A stretch of 64,000 nucleotides of DNA from Watersipora subatra (GCF_963576615.1 NC_088712.1:27371870-27435869); one strand, 5' to 3'. Numbered from the stretch's first letter, positions 20,596 to 33,338 are shown. Notes: generated from the sequence alone by a model not told the origin. Translations and numbers: made by a program.

Positions 20596-23500
20596 ATGTA
20601 ACCCAAGAAGATGACCTAAGGTTGCAACAGTTTGCATTTAGATGGTTTTTGTTTCAGTCCGGCCTTCTAGAGTCTCTAGAGACCTCCTCTAGCCAATGCA
20701 AGTGCGTATCAAAGTCTGGGGTGATGACTATAATATCCTCAAGATACAGTAGCATCGTTCTTTAGTGGAGGCCATGTAGAATGTGTTCCATGAGCCTTCG
20801 GAAGGTGGCTGGGGTAGATGTCAGTCCAGAAGGCAACACGTTCCACTTCCACAATCTGGACTGTGTTGAGAAGGCCAACTTCTCGTGCACTTTTACATCC
20901 AGGGTTACCTGCCAATACCCGCTCACCAGATTGAGCGTGCTGAAGTAGCAGCTGCTAGACAGGGCGTCTAGGCTATAGTCGATCCTGGGTAGGGGATAGG
21001 TGTCCTGCTCGGTGACGGCGTTCAAATGCTGGTAGTCTATGCAGTAGCGCCACTTCCCGTCTTTTATTTTTTGGATCAACACTGAGGGAAGCTCCAAGCT
21101 TCTACTGCTGGTTCGGTAATCCCCTTCTTAAGTAGATCCTGGATCTGCCTCTCAGCCTTTGCTTCCTTTTCCAATTCAAGTATGTGGTGGGTTGCCGGAT
21201 CGGCCGGATGCACTCCTTAAGCAGAATGGAATGTTCTACCACGAAGGTCCTCCCTACGTTGTCTTCACCCGTGCTGAACACGGTGGCATATTGACTCAAC
21301 AAAGAGGCTAATCTCGCCGTCTGACCTGTTCCCTTACAGTTAGGCCGGGCTGCCTGGAACAACTCCTCAAGGTGAGCCGGCACTCCATTGATTGAAGTTG
21401 GACCGGCTTCATACAATAAGAGGTTGTTCTCTCCAACCTGCACAGTCTCTACCCCCATGTAATTGCCGATAGTAGCTCCGGATCAGAAGGTCATAGGCCA
21501 CTCCGTAACATTCATGCAGCAAATGATGACCTGTACCTTGGGTCCCAGTTGATTCAGGCTACTTGCTACCGAGGGTCCATCAGGGAATCCTTCAATCAGT
21601 CCCATGAGGCAGTAATTCCATGTGGTGATGCGACAGTGTATTGCCATCTCCGTCTGGGTGGGACCCACCACCCCCCTGATCACCTGTACCTGGCTCTGTA
21701 ACCGCCATCCATGCTGATCTGTGCAGACTAGCTGCCTGCCACCTACGCCGACTACCAGTTGCTCAAACTCGAGAGAGAGCACTGATGTGCCACAAAGAAT
21801 GGCATTTCAAGTATGGCATCTTCGCTTAGACGGCTGACCACAAAGACTTCTTCCATTCTTACATCCTTCAGGGGGATGATCAAACGGATTATCCTGTAGA
21901 AGGGAGCCATGATTCGTCAGCCCATAACCCGTGGCTGTCACTCTCTAGAAGTTGGCCCCATATGGCTCCTGGCAATTGGTCAAATACCTGCTCATTGATC
22001 AGGTTTGTGGTGCATCCTGTGTCTAAAAGAAACTTGATGGGCCGCCCCTCCACTTTTTCTGGGAGTAAATAGCTGGTGGAGTGAGGTCAGCTGAGGGATC
22101 ACACCCTAGTGGTGTCTTCCAAGACATCTTCCATGAGGCCTGAGAGACATCCTCTCTGGGTAGCGTGGGGGTCAATCCCTTAGACCGTCCCGCATCTGGG
22201 GTGACCCGCGGCTCCTGTCATTTTTGTCCTCAAGGCAGAGAAAGAATCAGTCTTGCCGCTTTTAAGGCAGGCTTATGACTATCAGGTCTAGTGGGGGTGG
22301 TTCTTAATGTCTAGGGTGGAGGGATTTGGGTGTCATCCTCCTTCGTTTTGAACTACGTCCCTGCCGTTTGAGTGGAGGGGCGTAAGTGGTATCTGGGACA
22401 GTGGGAATGTCCAGACTGGCCTCACTCCAAGACAGGTAGTAGTTTCCTGTCTCCACAGACCTTTCCTTTACACAAATTTTCCTCGGCCTAGTCTTCGCTG
22501 GTTGAGACCAACCACCGACTGTCACCAAATTTTGTGTAGTCCTGTGTTTCCCGGGTTGTTTGGCCTTGGCACAGCCAGTAGTTGGAGCTACTGCTGTGGC
22601 CTATCTTCGACTTCTGAAACCGGTTTTGAATAGCGAGGGCAATTCTTCTATACGTGCCCTGGTTAGCCACAACCCCAGCAATGGGTAGCTAGCTAAGTCC
22701 ATGTCTCGGTTGGAGTGTGGACCTGCTCCTGGAGCCATTTCACCTTTTCCGTGAGAGTTGAGACTAGCCGGGCTAATCGTCCAATGACATCGGTTTTGGC
22801 TGAGTTCACCTGAACAGAAGATCCCCCTTCCAGAGCCCATACGGAAGATTCGGTGGGTTTGCGCTTGTCTTCCTAAATCTAAAGGTAATCATTTCCAGCC
22901 TGTACAGCTTCAGCTAGTATGGGCATATGTACGGCCAACATATGTCGCTGCAGGGCAGGGTTCCTTACTGAGCTGCAAAAGGTCTCTATGGGCATGCTAT
23001 TCTGGTGTCAATTTGGCAGGTCCCCGTATGCAATGCGTACCAGCCTCTCGATCTCCATAGCATGCTCCTGAAGCGTAGTTCCTTCCTTTCGCTTAAGGGT
23101 GTTAAGCTGGCTTAATGCCTGCCTAGCGGATAGCCCGAGTCTTGCCCAGAGGGCATTGAAAATTGCCTCCTGGTTTTTGGCCTGCTCGCAGTCTTTAGCC
23201 CTTTTTGCCCAGTGCTTCTTGGAGGTGCAACATGGTTGCCCCTTCCGTTCAATGGTTGGCGTCGGTTACCTCAATGAAGCAAGCAATGAAGTATTTCACA
23301 TCTCCATTTCCAGTGTACTGAGGAGTCCTGAAACGTGGTGCCGGTTCCTGCGCCATTGGCTGCAGTAACACCCATTTTAGTGCTTCGACTAGTTGGTCTT
23401 GTCCTGGATCAGCGTTTTGTGCTCTCCTATTGGCTATGTTTGACTTTCAATAGGTTTCTGCTCCCTTTCCAGAACAGTGCCTTTACTGAGTCTGTGGCCG

Positions 23501-23805
23501 TCAGCTCTTTTCTGGGTTGCTTCTTGTCACCAGGAAGTTCTTTCAGTAGGAGCAACACTGCTTCCTCAGGCAAGTCCCATAGGAGCCTTCAGTAGGTTTC
23601 TTCTTCTGAAGCAGTGTATCTACTGGGTCCGATACTGAAGGGTTTTCCACAGCTCTCTTTGGGTTTTTCCTGTTGCCAGGAAGTTCCTCCAGTAGGAGCA
23701 GTGTCGCCGTTTTTCAGGCAGCCCAGTTCATCCAGAGTTCGGTGATCCTGATACGAGTCCTGTGGTGGAGTTCTCGGGATTGTCAGAGATCCCACTGCTG
23801 ACCCC
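20596..23805 (-). pseudogene. Gag-protease-RT part of element A
   Basis: Minus-strand remnant. The RT palm is the best-preserved piece (20762-21097: DGKWRYCIDYQHLNAVTEQD, YPLPRIDYSLDAL, STLNLVSGYWQVTL, RRLMEHILHGLH), followed by a YLEDI catalytic box variant before the B insertion. Upstream is the linker with IRPIRQPT (21102-21458). A protease active site KFLLDTGCTTNLI lies near 22010-22055. The region 22300-23800 corresponds to gag but is broken by many stops and frame changes, and no zinc knuckle was recognised. There is no functional product. Confidence 0.75.
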
Positions 23806-24198
23806 AGTGAAAAGGTTTTGTGCGACCTTCAATTTCCCCAACTAGTACAAGACTCAGTGCCTGAGTTTATACATATATTTTTTCCTTAGTTCATAAGTTG
23901 TACAATAATGCTCAATTAACAGGCAATGAACCGAACAGAACAGCACTGCTCTCTAGCACAAATGTTCAGTATTATATAGGGGGTAGGTTCCACCTCTCAT
24001 TCTACTTGGCCGGGCTTGACCCGGCTCGGTTCAGCTTGACTTTGGTTTAGACCTGCTCAGCTCTGCTTGGCTTGGCTGTACTCATATCGGCCGGCTTGGC
24101 TCCCACTGGCTTAACTCTCACCTCGTTATTCTGCCTGACTGAGCACAGTCCATCTCAGCTCAGCCCTAGGCTAAGCTTTAAGTGAATTACATTCCACA
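23806..24198 (-). repeat. 5' LTR of element A
   Basis: About 393 bp ending TTCCACA in plus orientation (TGTGGAA on the minus strand). The first ~160 bp match the left remnant at 8771-8930. The middle carries degenerate GGCTTGG/CGGCTC-type repeats (24000-24170). Boundaries are estimated from the alignment with the left copy. Confidence 0.7.
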
Positions 24199-25574
24199 AT
24201 GACATCTTCACACTACAAGGATGTTTCAGTTTAGCAATTTTCCTACAACTTATTATCTAAACAAAGTTTTATTTTATCAAATCTCTCTTAGAAATGTAGA
24301 AAGAAGTAAATTATTTACTCGCTATTAGCTATATATACAAATATTAAAGTTTGTGTGTCTGTCTGTGTACACTTCAGTATGTCTAGCTATAATTAGTAAA
24401 ATCTTGAAATTAAAAACCCTCATTCTGTTGGATTTGAACTCATGAAGATCACAACCGCAAGTTGCCTCTGTGCATTTACCCTCTAAGCTACGCTGTTCTT
24501 ACAATTTATGGTTCTTATCACACACCCTTTTCTTGATTTCAGTGCTAAATAGCGTATTAATTGAGACTCTATGGACTCTATTTACTCTATGAAACATGAT
24601 GCTTTTTGTTTGAAATTTGTTTTCTGCAAAATGACATCAACAAGCAATTTTCTTGACATGAAATTTGGTGATTTTATGTCAGTTCAACATCATCCATTAC
24701 AGTAAAACAGATTACACAACTTTTAGGTAAAAGTTTACCAAAATGCATACTGAAACTTCTATCAAGTATGTTCTTAAAAAAGCTAAATTCATATAAGTTA
24801 GATTCAGCGTTTATGTTACATTGTCAGTTTTGAAAGTAGGAACTCTTTGCGAAGTACATGGCAATGTTGCATTTTCGTGCAGATCTTAACCTCAAAATGC
24901 ACTAAAGTAATTGTAGGTAAATATAGTTACTAAGGCAAACATATTGTTTTGGTAATATTTTTAATGATGATGATTTTGATTATTTCCCCCAGGTAGTGAT
25001 TGCATTAGATAACTATTATAGGTTTCTATACCACTCTCTAGATCTATACGACATTTTCACCTTATGATGTCAACACTGCAACAAACTAAAATCATATGAC
25101 CATATACTAAATACTTTTTCATTTTAATCGGAGCAAAACTGAATATATTTAGCCCTGACTTGCTAATGATTTTACTTTTACATTCAAACACCTTTACAGT
25201 TTTATTTTTCTTCCCAAGTTGTTTCACTCAAACCCTTTTTTAAGATATGAAAGTAAAGTCATAGTTGTTTGAAAAGTTTGAAAACCTTTTTAGTTGTCTT
25301 ACATTTTCTCTCAATTTGTTTGAACTGCACGTAAACACTTTTATCATGATATCAAGTTTAAAAGTTAGAATGGTAAATGTTGTATATGTTGAATAAATAA
25401 ATTATTTTCGGTCCAAAGACTTGTTTATTTTAATTTAGGTATTTATATAGATTGCTCCAATTTTTTGTTTGCTTGCTTGCTTGTTTGTTTGTTTTATTTG
25501 TTTGCTTTTCTAGCTTTTTACTACCTCCCTATTGTAATGAGTGGTTACTTTTTTGTAGTTTTATTAATGAAAAT
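24199..25574. other. Intergenic AT-rich sequence with one SINE-like piece
   Basis: No exon recognised. Apart from the tRNA-like sequence at 24424-24497 nothing stands out. Confidence 0.4.
24330..24497 (-). mobile_element. tRNA-derived SINE-like element
   Basis: On the minus strand, TAGCTTAGAGGG (24479-24490) fits the pol III A box and AGTTCAAATCC (24430-24440) fits the B box, spaced as in a tRNA. Downstream on the same strand comes an AT-rich body ending in ACAGACAGACACACAAAC and AT-rich tail sequence. The combination fits a tRNA-related SINE. It could also be a decayed tRNA pseudogene, and I cannot assign an isotype. Confidence 0.55.
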
Positions 25575-25804
25575 AGCTGCATTACCTGCCTACAGGAACA
25601 GATTCACTCGCAGCATAAGGTTTATTGAGAGTTGTCTTTCATACTGTATAACAACTCCGAATATGCAGTCTTCTGAAATTGTTGCCCTGATGTAATATTA
25701 TGTAAATTTTCTACTGAAATTGTTGCCCTGAATATGCACACACATACTACATGTCAATAATGTTGGAGAGAATAATGGAAATCTGCAATATGTTTCACAG
25801 CTAG
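25575..25804 (+). repeat. Left copy of a ~200-bp direct duplication
   Basis: Shares CTGCATTACC, GAGAGTTGTCTTTCATACTGTA, AACAACTCC, ATATGCAGTCT and TGTCAATAATGTTG with 26431-26632, in the same order and direction. The copies are clearly diverged and enclose the minisatellite at 25930-26335. No coding signal. Confidence 0.75.
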
Positions 25805-25929
25805 ATGATGGTAAAATCTAGTAAATATTCTAGATTCATGTGTCTAGATTCGTGCGTTAGTCCATACCCGTCTATATTTGCAGTTGATGATCGCGCACTT
25901 CTGCCGCCGAGCCCGGCCTTGGCTGACCA

Positions 25930-26335
25930 GTCTATACCCGCCAAGCAGTTGACAATCACGCTCTTGCACTCGCCTCACAATCAATCGCTTTGCACTCGCA
26001 GTCAATCGGCCCGCACCCGCCTCACAATCAATTGCCTTGCAATCAATCACTCGCAATCGATCGCCTCGCACTCGCAACCGATCGCCTTGCACTCGCAACT
26101 AATCGCCTCGCACTCGCAACCAATCGCCTCAAACTCGCAACCAATCACCTCGCAATCAATTGCCTCGTACTCGCCTTGCAATCACCTCCCACTTGCAACC
26201 AATCATCTCCCACTTGCAACCAATTGTCTTGCAACTAATCGCCTCGCAATCAATCACCTCGCAATCAATCGCCTCGCAATCAATCGCCTAGCACTCAATT
26301 GCGTTGCAACCAATCGTTTTGCACTCGCCAACTCA
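25930..26335. repeat. Irregular minisatellite (CTCGCAACCAATCGCCTCGCA-like)
   Basis: A GC-richer block of degenerate ~20-bp units mixing CAATCGCCTCGCA, CTCGCAACCAATC and CAATCAATCGCCTCGCAAT. The open frame through it (25805-26410) consists of low-complexity Leu/Ala/Asn/Gln/Ser repeats and is most likely spurious. Confidence 0.85.
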
Positions 26336-26430
26336 TTCATCCGGAAAGCCGTGCCTAAATACTCTCGCAGCACTCGGGGCAAAAAAGGTCTCCCGCTCAT
26401 CTTCGAGTGACGCCTCGACCCCAAACCGCT

Positions 26431-26632
26431 AGCTGCATTACCCGTCCATGGGAACAGATTTATGTACAGCAAGAAGTTTATCGAGAGTTGTCTTTCATAC
26501 TGTAAAACAACTCCAAATATGCAGTCTACTGAAATATTTTGCCCCGATCACACTATGCATACACATTTGCAGTCATATATGTCAATAATGTTGTGAGAAC
26601 AATAGAAATCTGCAATATTTTTTACAGCTAGT
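26431..26632 (+). repeat. Right copy of the ~200-bp direct duplication
   Basis: Partner of 25575-25804. It ends in the same TACAGCTAG/CACAGCTAG motif. Together the two copies bracket about 630 bp. Confidence 0.75.
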
Positions 26633-28960
26633 CTACAATGCATCAGTCTCAAACTACTCGAATCGGAGTTGCCCTATTTGTGTAGAGAGAACTGATAATG
26701 AAATTGACATTGCTCGGCAAATTGAAGTTCTTCAAACTGGCAGTATTGAACAGTTTTGCAACTTCTAAAAATTATACAAAATACATCTATTTTGCTATCG
26801 CCAGCATTTATTGAATGGAGATTACGTGCTTAAAACACTAATCATAGCTCACCAGTTTTTCGTCTATAACCTGTGTTTTGACATGGTATATACAAACAGT
26901 AATGAGGTGGTTTCGATAGAATTTATATGTATAACAGCACAAACAGTATGATGTCAAGGCAGATACAGCATTAGCATCTTATAACAATAAAACATAGCGC
27001 CAACATGATAGCCTTTTTATGAGATACAATAAGGATAACGAATGTATGAAAATAAATATATACTAAAAAATATGTTAGAAAACGCTGCATGTGGTATAGC
27101 AGAGCATGAAGAACATAGCATGACATGACAATAACACAATGTTAGTTCAATGCAACACTTGCGGATAGACAACATCTTTTGTTTTTCTTTCGGGTGTATG
27201 AGCAAACAGTTTTCGGTTTGTGCCTACTTTTTAGCACGCGACGTACAGCTGGTCATGGCTAAAGCAGGGTGACAGTAAATCGATACTGGCTGCTCTCTTT
27301 CTTTTCACCATTGCCTATCGCAACCCTCGGAGTACTCGTGCAAGTTTTGTAGTAGTAAGTTACAGTAGGCCTACTCGTAGCTGGAAAAAAATTAGTAACT
27401 CAGCTGCTGAAGGAAATGAACTTGTTCAATTATCACAAACAGTGGCAAATCCAACGTTATTAAGTAGTTGAGGTGTGGCGATTCATAGGCAATACAACAT
27501 TGAATAAAACGTACTAACCTTTTAGATGTAGAAAATTAGTAGGTAAAACGCGGTAGCAGTACCCGTGCAAGTTCTGTAGTAGCTGTAGTTCTGTAGTACT
27601 CGTAGCTGGAAAAAAAGCAAAATTACTTAGAAGGAAATGAACATGTTTACTATCACAAACATTGACAAATCCAACATTTTCATCCCTTTCACCGAAGTAG
27701 ACTCATTTATGCGTTTTCTATGGTCGACCGCCGTAGACACATTTTTGCGACTTTCCCAGCAATTGCTAGTAACTGAATTTTATTATTCGTTGAAAACATG
27801 ACCAACGATCTGTAAGACTTTTATGGTAGTGACAGTGTTGTCCTAAGATTTCTCTATAAAATTAGCCTAAAGTTTAATATTTTAATCTCTGTTTGGGGAT
27901 TTCCAACTTGAAAACGAATATTTTTGTGTAAGTTCATCAAAGGCGTCTGAATTAGAAAACAAATAACTACTTATGTTGATGACTTAATGTATAGTCGATT
28001 CAGATTTTTGTGATTACACAGATAATTAAAAAGCAATATCTACACTGACTCTGATGGCGATGAAAGTAATGGTTTTGTAAGAATAAGGAAAATTGTAGAG
28101 GATCGTTTTGGATTGTAGCTTCACATCGCTTTATCAAAGCACAAAGCATGGATACAACAATTTTTTTGTATAGCAGTGCTTGTTAACATGTTGGCAAAAT
28201 AAAATATGTAACCAAAACAAACGTTCTAGATGGAGTTTGAAGTTGAAAAATATTGTATACAAATTAAGCAATATCGGCAAAATGGCTGGCAATAGGCCGA
28301 TAGCTAAATTTGTACATGGACGCAAGTGAAGGGGTTATGTAGTAAAAATATGGCAATTCATAGACAATACAACATTGAATAAAAAGTTCTTTCCTTTTTT
28401 ATGAAGAAATTTAGTAGGTGAAAACTGCGTTTTTTCCAGTCGCAAGAAACCAACGTTCGCGTGACCTTCTCAGTACACGTTGGCAGTAAATATTAATCAC
28501 ATGTAATATACTATTCATTAATTTATTTTATTTGATGATTAGTACACTTGTATAGCTGTATAGGCTGCAGAACTCAGGACGGTGCTTTTTAAAGCGGCAG
28601 CAACGTTACTGTTTAAAACGGAAAAGTGTCGTTGGGCACCGTAAAGAGGCGCGCTAACCAGAGATCATGTGATAGGTCAATAGTTATTTCATTTCGGTAA
28701 GTAGTTGTTTGCATCCCAATATTCGGGAGTTATCAGCAACTCAATATATCGAACAGACAACTCCTAAAGATAACATATTAGCATATCAGTATTTATCGTC
28801 CGTCTCTAGTAGGGGCGTGTACTAACCTGAGATTCCTGTTAATGCACTCTAGCAGTGAAAGAAAAACCACAGAATAGCCGCACCCTCATATAAGCCGCAT
28901 GGCTCACAAACCGTCAGAAAAAAGTACCGGCTGATAGTCCGAAAAGTACAGTACTCCATA
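26633..28960. other. Intergenic sequence with degenerate internal repeats
   Basis: No gene recognised. Segments near 27330-27540, 27560-27690 and 28348-28440 share short blocks (CGTGCAAGTTNTGTAGTAG, CTCGTAGCTGGAAAAAAA, AGGAAATGAAC, CAATACAACATTGAATAAAA), so a diverged local duplication is likely. Confidence 0.45.
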
Positions 28961-28965
28961 AGGCG

Positions 28966-29036
28966 GACGGACGGACAGACAGACATACAGATAGACAGAT
29001 AGATAGACAGATAGACAGACACCGATTGCTGTTTAT
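28966..29036. repeat. GACA/GATA tetranucleotide microsatellite
   Basis: A run of GGAC, GACA and GATA tetramers, followed by GTTTATATAGTAGATAAATA. A tetranucleotide run before an AT-rich end also occurs at 39730-39785 and near 24360. It could be the 3' tail of a SINE or RTE-type repeat. Confidence 0.85.
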
Positions 29037-29433
29037 ATAGTAGATAAATAACCATGTATAAAAAATAATCAAAGCTATCGTAGAAGTAAGACAACTTTAC
29101 TTTCCACCCAAAGTACAGTTACATTGTAGTCTTTCAGTTATCTGTTTACTAGCTGTGCTGTTGGATAGTCTATCATCTCATCCATAATATGATGTTCTTT
29201 ATGAAATTGTATTTTTCAACTCAATCGAAGTGACCTATGATTACATAAAATAGCTATTTAGTAGGAGTTGTCCAAAGAACTTTTGCCGTTATGGATTGAT
29301 GTGGAGTTTTCAGCAGGCATGATTATTTGTTTATCGTGAGTAGTGATATACAATTGTTTGCTTGCAAAGTCCGTTGATTGTTTGAGTGAATCTTTTGTAA
29401 TAGAAAAATAGATTTTATCATTCTATTTATTGA

Positions 29434-29488
29434 CATGGTAGACTTTTGAAGTTTACCATGACATGGTAGACTTCAGAAGTCTACCATG
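29434..29488. repeat. Two adjacent 27-bp palindromes
   Basis: 29434-29460 and 29462-29488 are each near-perfect palindromes of the form CATGGTAGACTT...AAGT(C/T)TACCATG, repeated with a 28-bp period. Each could form a 13-bp hairpin. No function is evident. Confidence 0.8.
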
Positions 29489-31852
29489 CCCAAAGTTAGA
29501 AAGGTATTAGTGATTGTTTATTTATCATAATTTTAACCCCTTTGATCATGTCTGTTGTTTAAGGCCAACGTTTAGCATTGATTTTATAGACAGGCTTTTG
29601 TCGAGTTTTTCGACATTTTTTCTTATTTATTTTGCCACTTTCTAGTTTGATTGAAATTATCAGCCTGAATGTTTAGTCGCTTTGGAAATTTAGGATAAGA
29701 TTTTTTATAGCGGTAAAGGCGGATTCTTCTGCTAACTCTCCTACTGTGATATCTAAGTCAAATGAGGTGGCAGTGTCTTTATCCATATTTATTATGTTGA
29801 CAGTGTAGCTTTTTGGTGCTAGCTAGTAGGATTTTGTTGATTTTTTGGGTGTGAGTGAGTTGTACTGGCCCAGTGTAAATCAGTAGTAGGTAATAGTTTT
29901 GTTGGCTTTAACAAATAAGTTGATACATTTCTTGGTTATATTGATGTTTTTTTTTAGTTTAGGCCAGAGTTCTTTGCTGTAATGTGTTTTTATTATGTCT
30001 GTTGATCTATTTATTTGCAAAGTCAGGTAGTATGTGCATGCGAAGGGTGCTTTAGCAGACCTAAAATCATAGGTCTCACCAGTGTTAGCCTTAGTTGCCA
30101 GATTAAGGTAGAAGAAAGCATACCATTCCATCATCTTGATGATTTTCTCAGTCAATTCTTGAAGTTAAAGCTGGTACTGGCTGCTGCTAGCTAGAGATAA
30201 ACATTTTGTGGAGTAGTTTAACCCAAGGTAATCTGTTCTATGGACAGTGTGATGGATGTGAATGGATGTGATGGAATAATGGAGGAAGTATAATGGATAA
30301 GTGGTGTTCGTTATGAGTGCAATTAGCCTACTTCTAACAGCATTCTGTTATCTAAAAATTCTAGAGTGTTAAAGATAGCAAGTGTGTTGCAAAAAAATTA
30401 ACTGTACTTATTTTCTCTTAGCTTGATGTTTCACGATCGATCAAAAGCAGCTGTTTTCATGTTTCTGGTCTCTTCAGATAGCTGGCGGAAGGCTGGTGGT
30501 AATAATTCTTCCGGTAATTTTGATATTACTAGTGATAGAGCTACTGGCTTCTTATTTCTGAGAAGACAAGTTTAATTTATGTTTTCTGCTTTTTGTAAAC
30601 CGTCAAACCTTTAATACTTTGATTAAAATGAAACTAAAGCATTAAACCTTTTTTATTTCCCAAAGTTTTGCATTAAACACTTCATGAGTTGCTAGTAGCA
30701 ATGTTTTATGACAGATAGAAGCAGTTGTTTAAAAAAAATCAAACAGCAACAATAAGAACCAGTTTAATTTAAAATGGCAAAGAGTCTATCATCGGCAAAA
30801 TTTGCAGAAATTTTCAGATATTTTTAAAAGTCTACAGTAACAACACTTCAAAGCTGCCAATTTTTTAAAAGAATTTTACTGATGTGGGTGGGTTTGAATA
30901 ATATATAATCATTAGCAATGCTTTTTAAAATTGTATAGAATGTCATGATTGTTAGTTCAAAATTATACACTGGTATGAAACACTTAATTTCAGGAAAAAT
31001 ATATTTCCCTTTCTAAGTAAATTATTCAGTAGTTTTTTCTGCTACATTGTTAACTCAACCATGTTATCCCATAAGTCAAATATGTAAATTATAAAGTATA
31101 GTTTGTGTGTACATGGTTTCAAGCTATGGAATCTAACTTGAAAACCTGACGCTCATAAATAATTTTTATTCATGTCAGATTTGCATAGTTAAAATCCGGC
31201 AAAAATTTGGCATTTATTTTCTGTGTGAGTTGCAGCGTGAATAACAAAAATAATAGTACTAATAATAAGTGGTTCAACTTTAAGTGGTTAACTTTAATAC
31301 AGCAAACCACATTCTACATGTAGGAGAGTCAGGTGATAACTACATTTACCAGAATTATTAAATTAAACATTTTTCCTTTATCCACGAGCAAAGAAATTGT
31401 TGGCTTTGGTTAATTTTCCAATGATAAAAAAGAACTATACTAATCAAGGGATTTTGGTGCAGATAGTTTTGAGATAAAATTAGTGTTTGTATCAGCACTG
31501 GCAAATGGCGCAGGAAGAACTTTATTACTAAATTCGTTCTACTCAAATGTACTAACCATTGTGATTTATAACATACGCGGATACCCTTGCATGATATGCA
31601 TAATAGATATGATAAGCTTCTGATTAAAAATAAAAGTTTTTGTTTGCAAGATTAATACTTTGTAATTTAGATAATTAATTGCATGACAACAGACTAAAAG
31701 TGACAAACCAAATGTCCTCTAGACAACTTTCAACTTATTTTTATATGTTAGAACATTCTAAATAACCACTTGACACAGTTGTTAAGATATTTTCTTATAT
31801 GTAGTTGTTGGGTGTTATAAACAATGTAAAGAATATGTAATTCAAGCAAATT
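29489..31852. other. Intergenic AT-rich sequence, nothing recognised
   Basis: About 2.4 kb with only short chance open frames. No family resemblance or RNA gene seen. Confidence 0.4.
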
Positions 31853-32083
31853 TCAGTATCTCTATTAATGGACACAGTGGTGAGTATCTCTATTACTAGA
31901 TGTAGCGGTGGGTATCTATAATATTAATAGACATAGTGGTGGGTATTTCTATTAATAGACACAGTCTTGGGTATCTCTATTAATAGATATAGTGGTGGGT
32001 ATCTCTATTAATAGACATGGTGGTGGGTATCTCTACGAATATACATAGTGGTGGGAATCTATATTAATATATATAGTGGTAGG
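31853..32083. repeat. 28-bp minisatellite, about 8 units
   Basis: The unit is close to GGTGGGTATCTCTATTAATAGACATAGT, repeated with substitutions and one short insertion near 31918. It contains the palindrome-like TATTAATA. No ORF. Confidence 0.9.
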
Positions 32084-33292
32084 TATCTATATTTTACGAT
32101 AGGATCAGCTTACCTGAGCAGCTGTGAGGTTCAATGAACCTAAGAGTGTATTATTGCATGTTGTCAACATATTTATACAGCTTGACCTCTATAATCTTTG
32201 ACCTCTTTTAATCTCTATAATAGTTCATAAGTCTTGTGAATGTTAATAACTTCTGACAGCTGTTATAGACCACAGATGTTCATCTAGCCTTAGTTCTAAA
32301 AACTTCAATTTCTCTACATGTATAAGCCTTTTCATGAGAAATATTATTTTTGTCCAACAACATATGTGTAAAACTTTTGTTCTCACAAAAATAAACTAAT
32401 TCTCAGGCTACAACAGTTGTTTAGTCAAAACTGGAAGCATCTTGATATGCTCAGTTTGTTTCCAGTTTAGTTTTAGCCAATACTTTTGCTTAGAATAAAA
32501 AAAAACTAAAAAAACTTTGTCTTCTCAATTTGCAAATAAATAAAAACTATATCATGTTTTACTGCATGAGCCTAAATTAGCAAAAATATTGTACTTTGCA
32601 ATCTCAGTAATACCTCTAACCTGACCCTAAAACTCAAAACATGTCATACTGAAGAGCTTTTTAAAATGGAATGCTAGCGTTGATGTCTGCTTAACGCAAT
32701 CAAACTTGGATTGGGTAAGATATGCTGTACTATAACCCAAATGAAAAATATGTACTATGTACTATAACCGAATGAAAAATTCAAAGCTTTAATCGACGTA
32801 GCGTAAAATGCAATGCACACCCTATCATAGCATAAATTTCTAATATAAATTATATTATGTGTGGAAACATTTAGAAACTTTTCTTAGTTTCCTAATTTGC
32901 CAATGGTTACAGAGAAATATACTAAAATTTGTGTAGTTGCCAGTTTGCCTGTTTTTCTACATCTTCAGTCAACATGGTTTACTCACTTCCAAATTGTCAG
33001 TTTCCAGAGAGTAGCCCATATCTCTGTATGCGTCTTTGATATCCTTTCAGATCCAGTACAGAAGGCATCTGTGAGTCTGTCTGATAGGCCTACCTTATTT
33101 ACTTGATGGAACTTGGTTCTCCTTTGAAGATTGGTCATGTGACGCCATTAAATTCCTACTCTTTTTTAGTTTCCTTAAAGTAAAAAAGATTATTTCAGGA
33201 CAATTTAAATTACTGTATCGTTTTACAAAATTATTTCAGAAATAAACGCTCACTAATTTGCTTATGGAGAGCTAGAGAGGAAATTTAGTTAT
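32084..33292. other. Intergenic AT-rich sequence, nothing recognised
   Basis: No exon, transposon end or RNA gene recognised on either strand. Confidence 0.4.
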
Positions 33293-33338
33293 CTAATTAA
33301 TTTTAATTTTTTTTTTAATTAAAATTAATTAGAATTAA
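33293..33338. repeat. Perfect 17-bp inverted repeat, T-loop
   Basis: TCTAATTAATTTTAATT, a short T-rich spacer, then AATTAAAATTAATTAGA. A perfect hairpin within very AT-rich DNA. It could be chance given the composition. Confidence 0.7.

Larger units (their letters stand above)
8771..24198 (-). mobile_element. Old Gypsy-type LTR element A, interrupted by element B
   Basis: An LTR retrotransposon lying on the minus strand, in two pieces (8771-10351 and 20596-24198, ~5.2 kb together). The two pieces meet exactly at the target site of element B: removing B and one TGTA copy restores a continuous pol reading frame at the RT/RNase H junction. Order on the minus strand is 5' LTR, gag, protease, RT, then RNase H, start of integrase and 3' LTR remnant. 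Many stops, frameshifts and a 3' deletion show it is long dead. No clear target duplication flanks the outer ends. Confidence 0.8.

Noticed and set aside
25805..26410. 201-codon ORF
   Set aside because: Low-complexity translation of a minisatellite, and the opposite strand is open too.
28966..29036. CRISPR-like array
   Set aside because: A simple tetranucleotide microsatellite in a eukaryotic genome, with no spacers.
33293..33338. Terminator or structured RNA
   Set aside because: A perfect hairpin of only A and T in very AT-rich DNA, with no conserved neighbour.
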